64,000 bases of DNA from a bacterium (GTDB taxonomy: Bacteria; Vulcanimicrobiota; Vulcanimicrobiia; Vulcanimicrobiales; Vulcanimicrobiaceae), in the NCBI GenBank assembly GCA_021790935.1, contig JAJYFL010000004.1, positions 204,820 to 268,819 on the forward strand. Direction: 5' to 3'. This document shows positions 63,129-64,000 of the stretch, piece after piece. The position numbers were made by a program, and so were the translations under genes. The stretch's first letter is position 1. Every line of letters begins with the position of its first letter. The notes beneath the pieces were generated by a model that was not told the DNA's origin, did not search any database, and saw nothing but the letters and a program-made list of their open reading frames with translations.

Positions 63129-64000
63129 TCACCGGTCGTTCTCTGCGACGGACAAGCCCAGCGTCGCAAGGATGATCGGAAAATCCTGAAAGGCAAAATC
63201 TTCGGTCGCGATGTGGAAGCCGTGCCAGTTCCGAAACGACGCTGGGACGAAATGGTAACGCAGCACCGTGCGGTCCGCCGCGAGCTCGACCCAATGCAAA
63301 GAGGCTCCCCGCGGCGCTTCGGTCCAGCCAAGTGCGCCGCCGCCTCTACCGTTGATGGCCGCGCGCACGGGCCCTGCCGGAGGGTTCGACAGCTGCCGCA
63401 GGATGCACGCAGACTGCTCTATCTCGCGGAACAGCACGCGCAGTCGCGCGAAACCATCCCCCTCGCTCTCGACCGGAACCGAGAACTCGATCTGCGCGTA
63501 ATAACCATAAGGCTGCAACGTGCGCAGGTCGCAGCCGACCCCGCTGGCACGCGCCATCGGGCCCAGCAGTTCGAACGTGCGAGTCTTTTCCCGCGAAATG
63601 ATGCCGATGCTCTCTAAGCGGTCCAGAAAACTCCCGGTCTTCTCCAAGACCGCTCGCAGCCGCGCCAGCCGCCGCAAAATCTCGCCCAGCTCCGACAACA
63701 TCCTCTGGATAGCTTCAGGCTCCACATCGCGCGCCAGGCCGCCGACCGCGAGCGCGCCGTACAGGTAGCGATGCCCCACCAGCCGCGCGGTCAGGCGCAA
63801 CAGATCTTCCTCCAGCGCTGCGGCCTGATTCTCCGCTACGGTCAGGGCGGTCGATTCGCAGATCTCACGAATGGCGCCGGCGTGATGGCGTATCCGCTCC
63901 AACTCCGCGAGCAGCGTTCGCAAGGCCAGCGCGCGAAGCGGGACTTGGATCCCGAGTGCGGCCTCCACCGCGTTACAATAGCCCCAACCGTTGCCGAAGG
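63129..64000 (-). CDS. NuoD/HyfG-like large subunit, C-terminal part (5-prime end outside window)
   Basis: The frame is open to the window edge; the visible 290 residues include WGYCNAVEAALGIQVPLRALALRTLLAELERIRHHAG, PMARASGVGCDLR, and the end FPIILATLGLSVAENDR. This is the large-subunit fold shared by NuoD and group 4 [NiFe]-hydrogenases. The C-terminal DPCxxC nickel motif of true hydrogenases is absent, as is any C-terminal cleavage tail. That points to an energy-converting hydrogenase-related (Ehr-like) or NuoD-like role. The N-terminal motif is not visible, so this is provisional. Confidence 0.82.
   Translation of the reverse strand, partial: FGNGWGYCNAVEAALGIQVPLRALALRTLLAELERIRHHAGAIREICESTALTVAENQAAALEEDLLRLTARLVGHRYLYGALAVGGLARDVEPEAIQRMLSELGEILRRLARLRAVLEKTGSFLDRLESIGIISREKTRTFELLGPMARASGVGCDLRTLQPYGYYAQIEFSVPVESEGDGFARLRVLFREIEQSACILRQLSNPPAGPVRAAINGRGGGALGWTEAPRGASLHWVELAADRTVLRYHFVPASFRNWHGFHIATEDFAFQDFPIILATLGLSVAENDR

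Noticed and set aside
60276..64000. Ordinary respiratory complex I cluster
   Set aside because: The antiporter has the HyfB/HycC length and tail, the small subunit is followed directly by it, and no other nuo genes are visible.

Overview
The window comes from a GC-rich, diderm (Gram-negative-type) bacterium. Two TonB-dependent receptors, an RND/MFP/TolC-type efflux set, several lipoproteins with LAxC lipoboxes and a B12-uptake system all imply an outer membrane. GTG and TTG starts are frequent, and most operons use 1-4 nt stop/start overlaps. The gene mix would fit a deep-branching phylum such as Eremiobacterota/Vulcanimicrobiota (WPS-2). That placement is an impression only: no rRNA or other marker gene is present. 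No tRNA or CRISPR array was recognised.

Layout. 1-1366: end of a sulfolipid-type locus (sqdB N-terminus plus a GT4 glycosyltransferase). 1433-7327: B12 acquisition, with btuF-hflX leftward and, behind a cobalamin riboswitch, btuB-btuC-btuD rightward. 7296-11768: secreted small protein, membrane-bound SpoIIE-type phosphatase, phosphohexomutase and NagA. 11861-14404: accessory patch with a TnpB-only IS element (probable omega RNA), gene remnants and a hicBA toxin-antitoxin pair. 14585-19298: complete branched-chain amino-acid ABC transporter (livKHMGF). 19360-25008: B12-dependent MetH, an asparaginase and cysteine synthase, with a 20-bp inverted repeat between the last two. 25125-37703: envelope-stress/efflux block made of a lipoprotein, two ABC ATPases, a large FtsX-type permease, a two-component system and a tripartite RND pump, all leftward. 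37721-50555: aromatic/acyl-CoA catabolism (BoxB-like di-iron oxygenase, crotonase, PaaX regulator, 3-hydroxyacyl-CoA dehydrogenase, thiolase, aldehyde dehydrogenase) interrupted by an antiporter, a lipoprotein and a TonB receptor. 50612-60124: NUDIX/MutS/dynamin island. 60276-64000: antiporter-like subunit, NuoB-like small subunit and NuoD-like large subunit of an energy-converting hydrogenase-related complex.

The most unusual region is 51331-60172. A seven-gene operon on + (metallophosphoesterase, NUDIX, coiled-coil protein, HAD phosphatase, MutS-like A, MutS-like B, NUDIX) converges on a three-gene operon on - (NUDIX, dynamin-like GTPase, protein ending in a Cys/His motif like that of phage Mu-F head proteins). 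Both operons begin just after a stem-loop that shares the same 12-nt start and the same AGGAG-bearing descending arm. Two of the three paralogous NUDIX proteins have lost catalytic-box glutamates. Both MutS-like proteins carry Asn-Glu instead of Asp-Glu in Walker B and are too short for the mismatch-recognition domains. I do not recognise this as a named system. A nucleotide-metabolite-linked defence or stress function is a reasonable but unproven inference.
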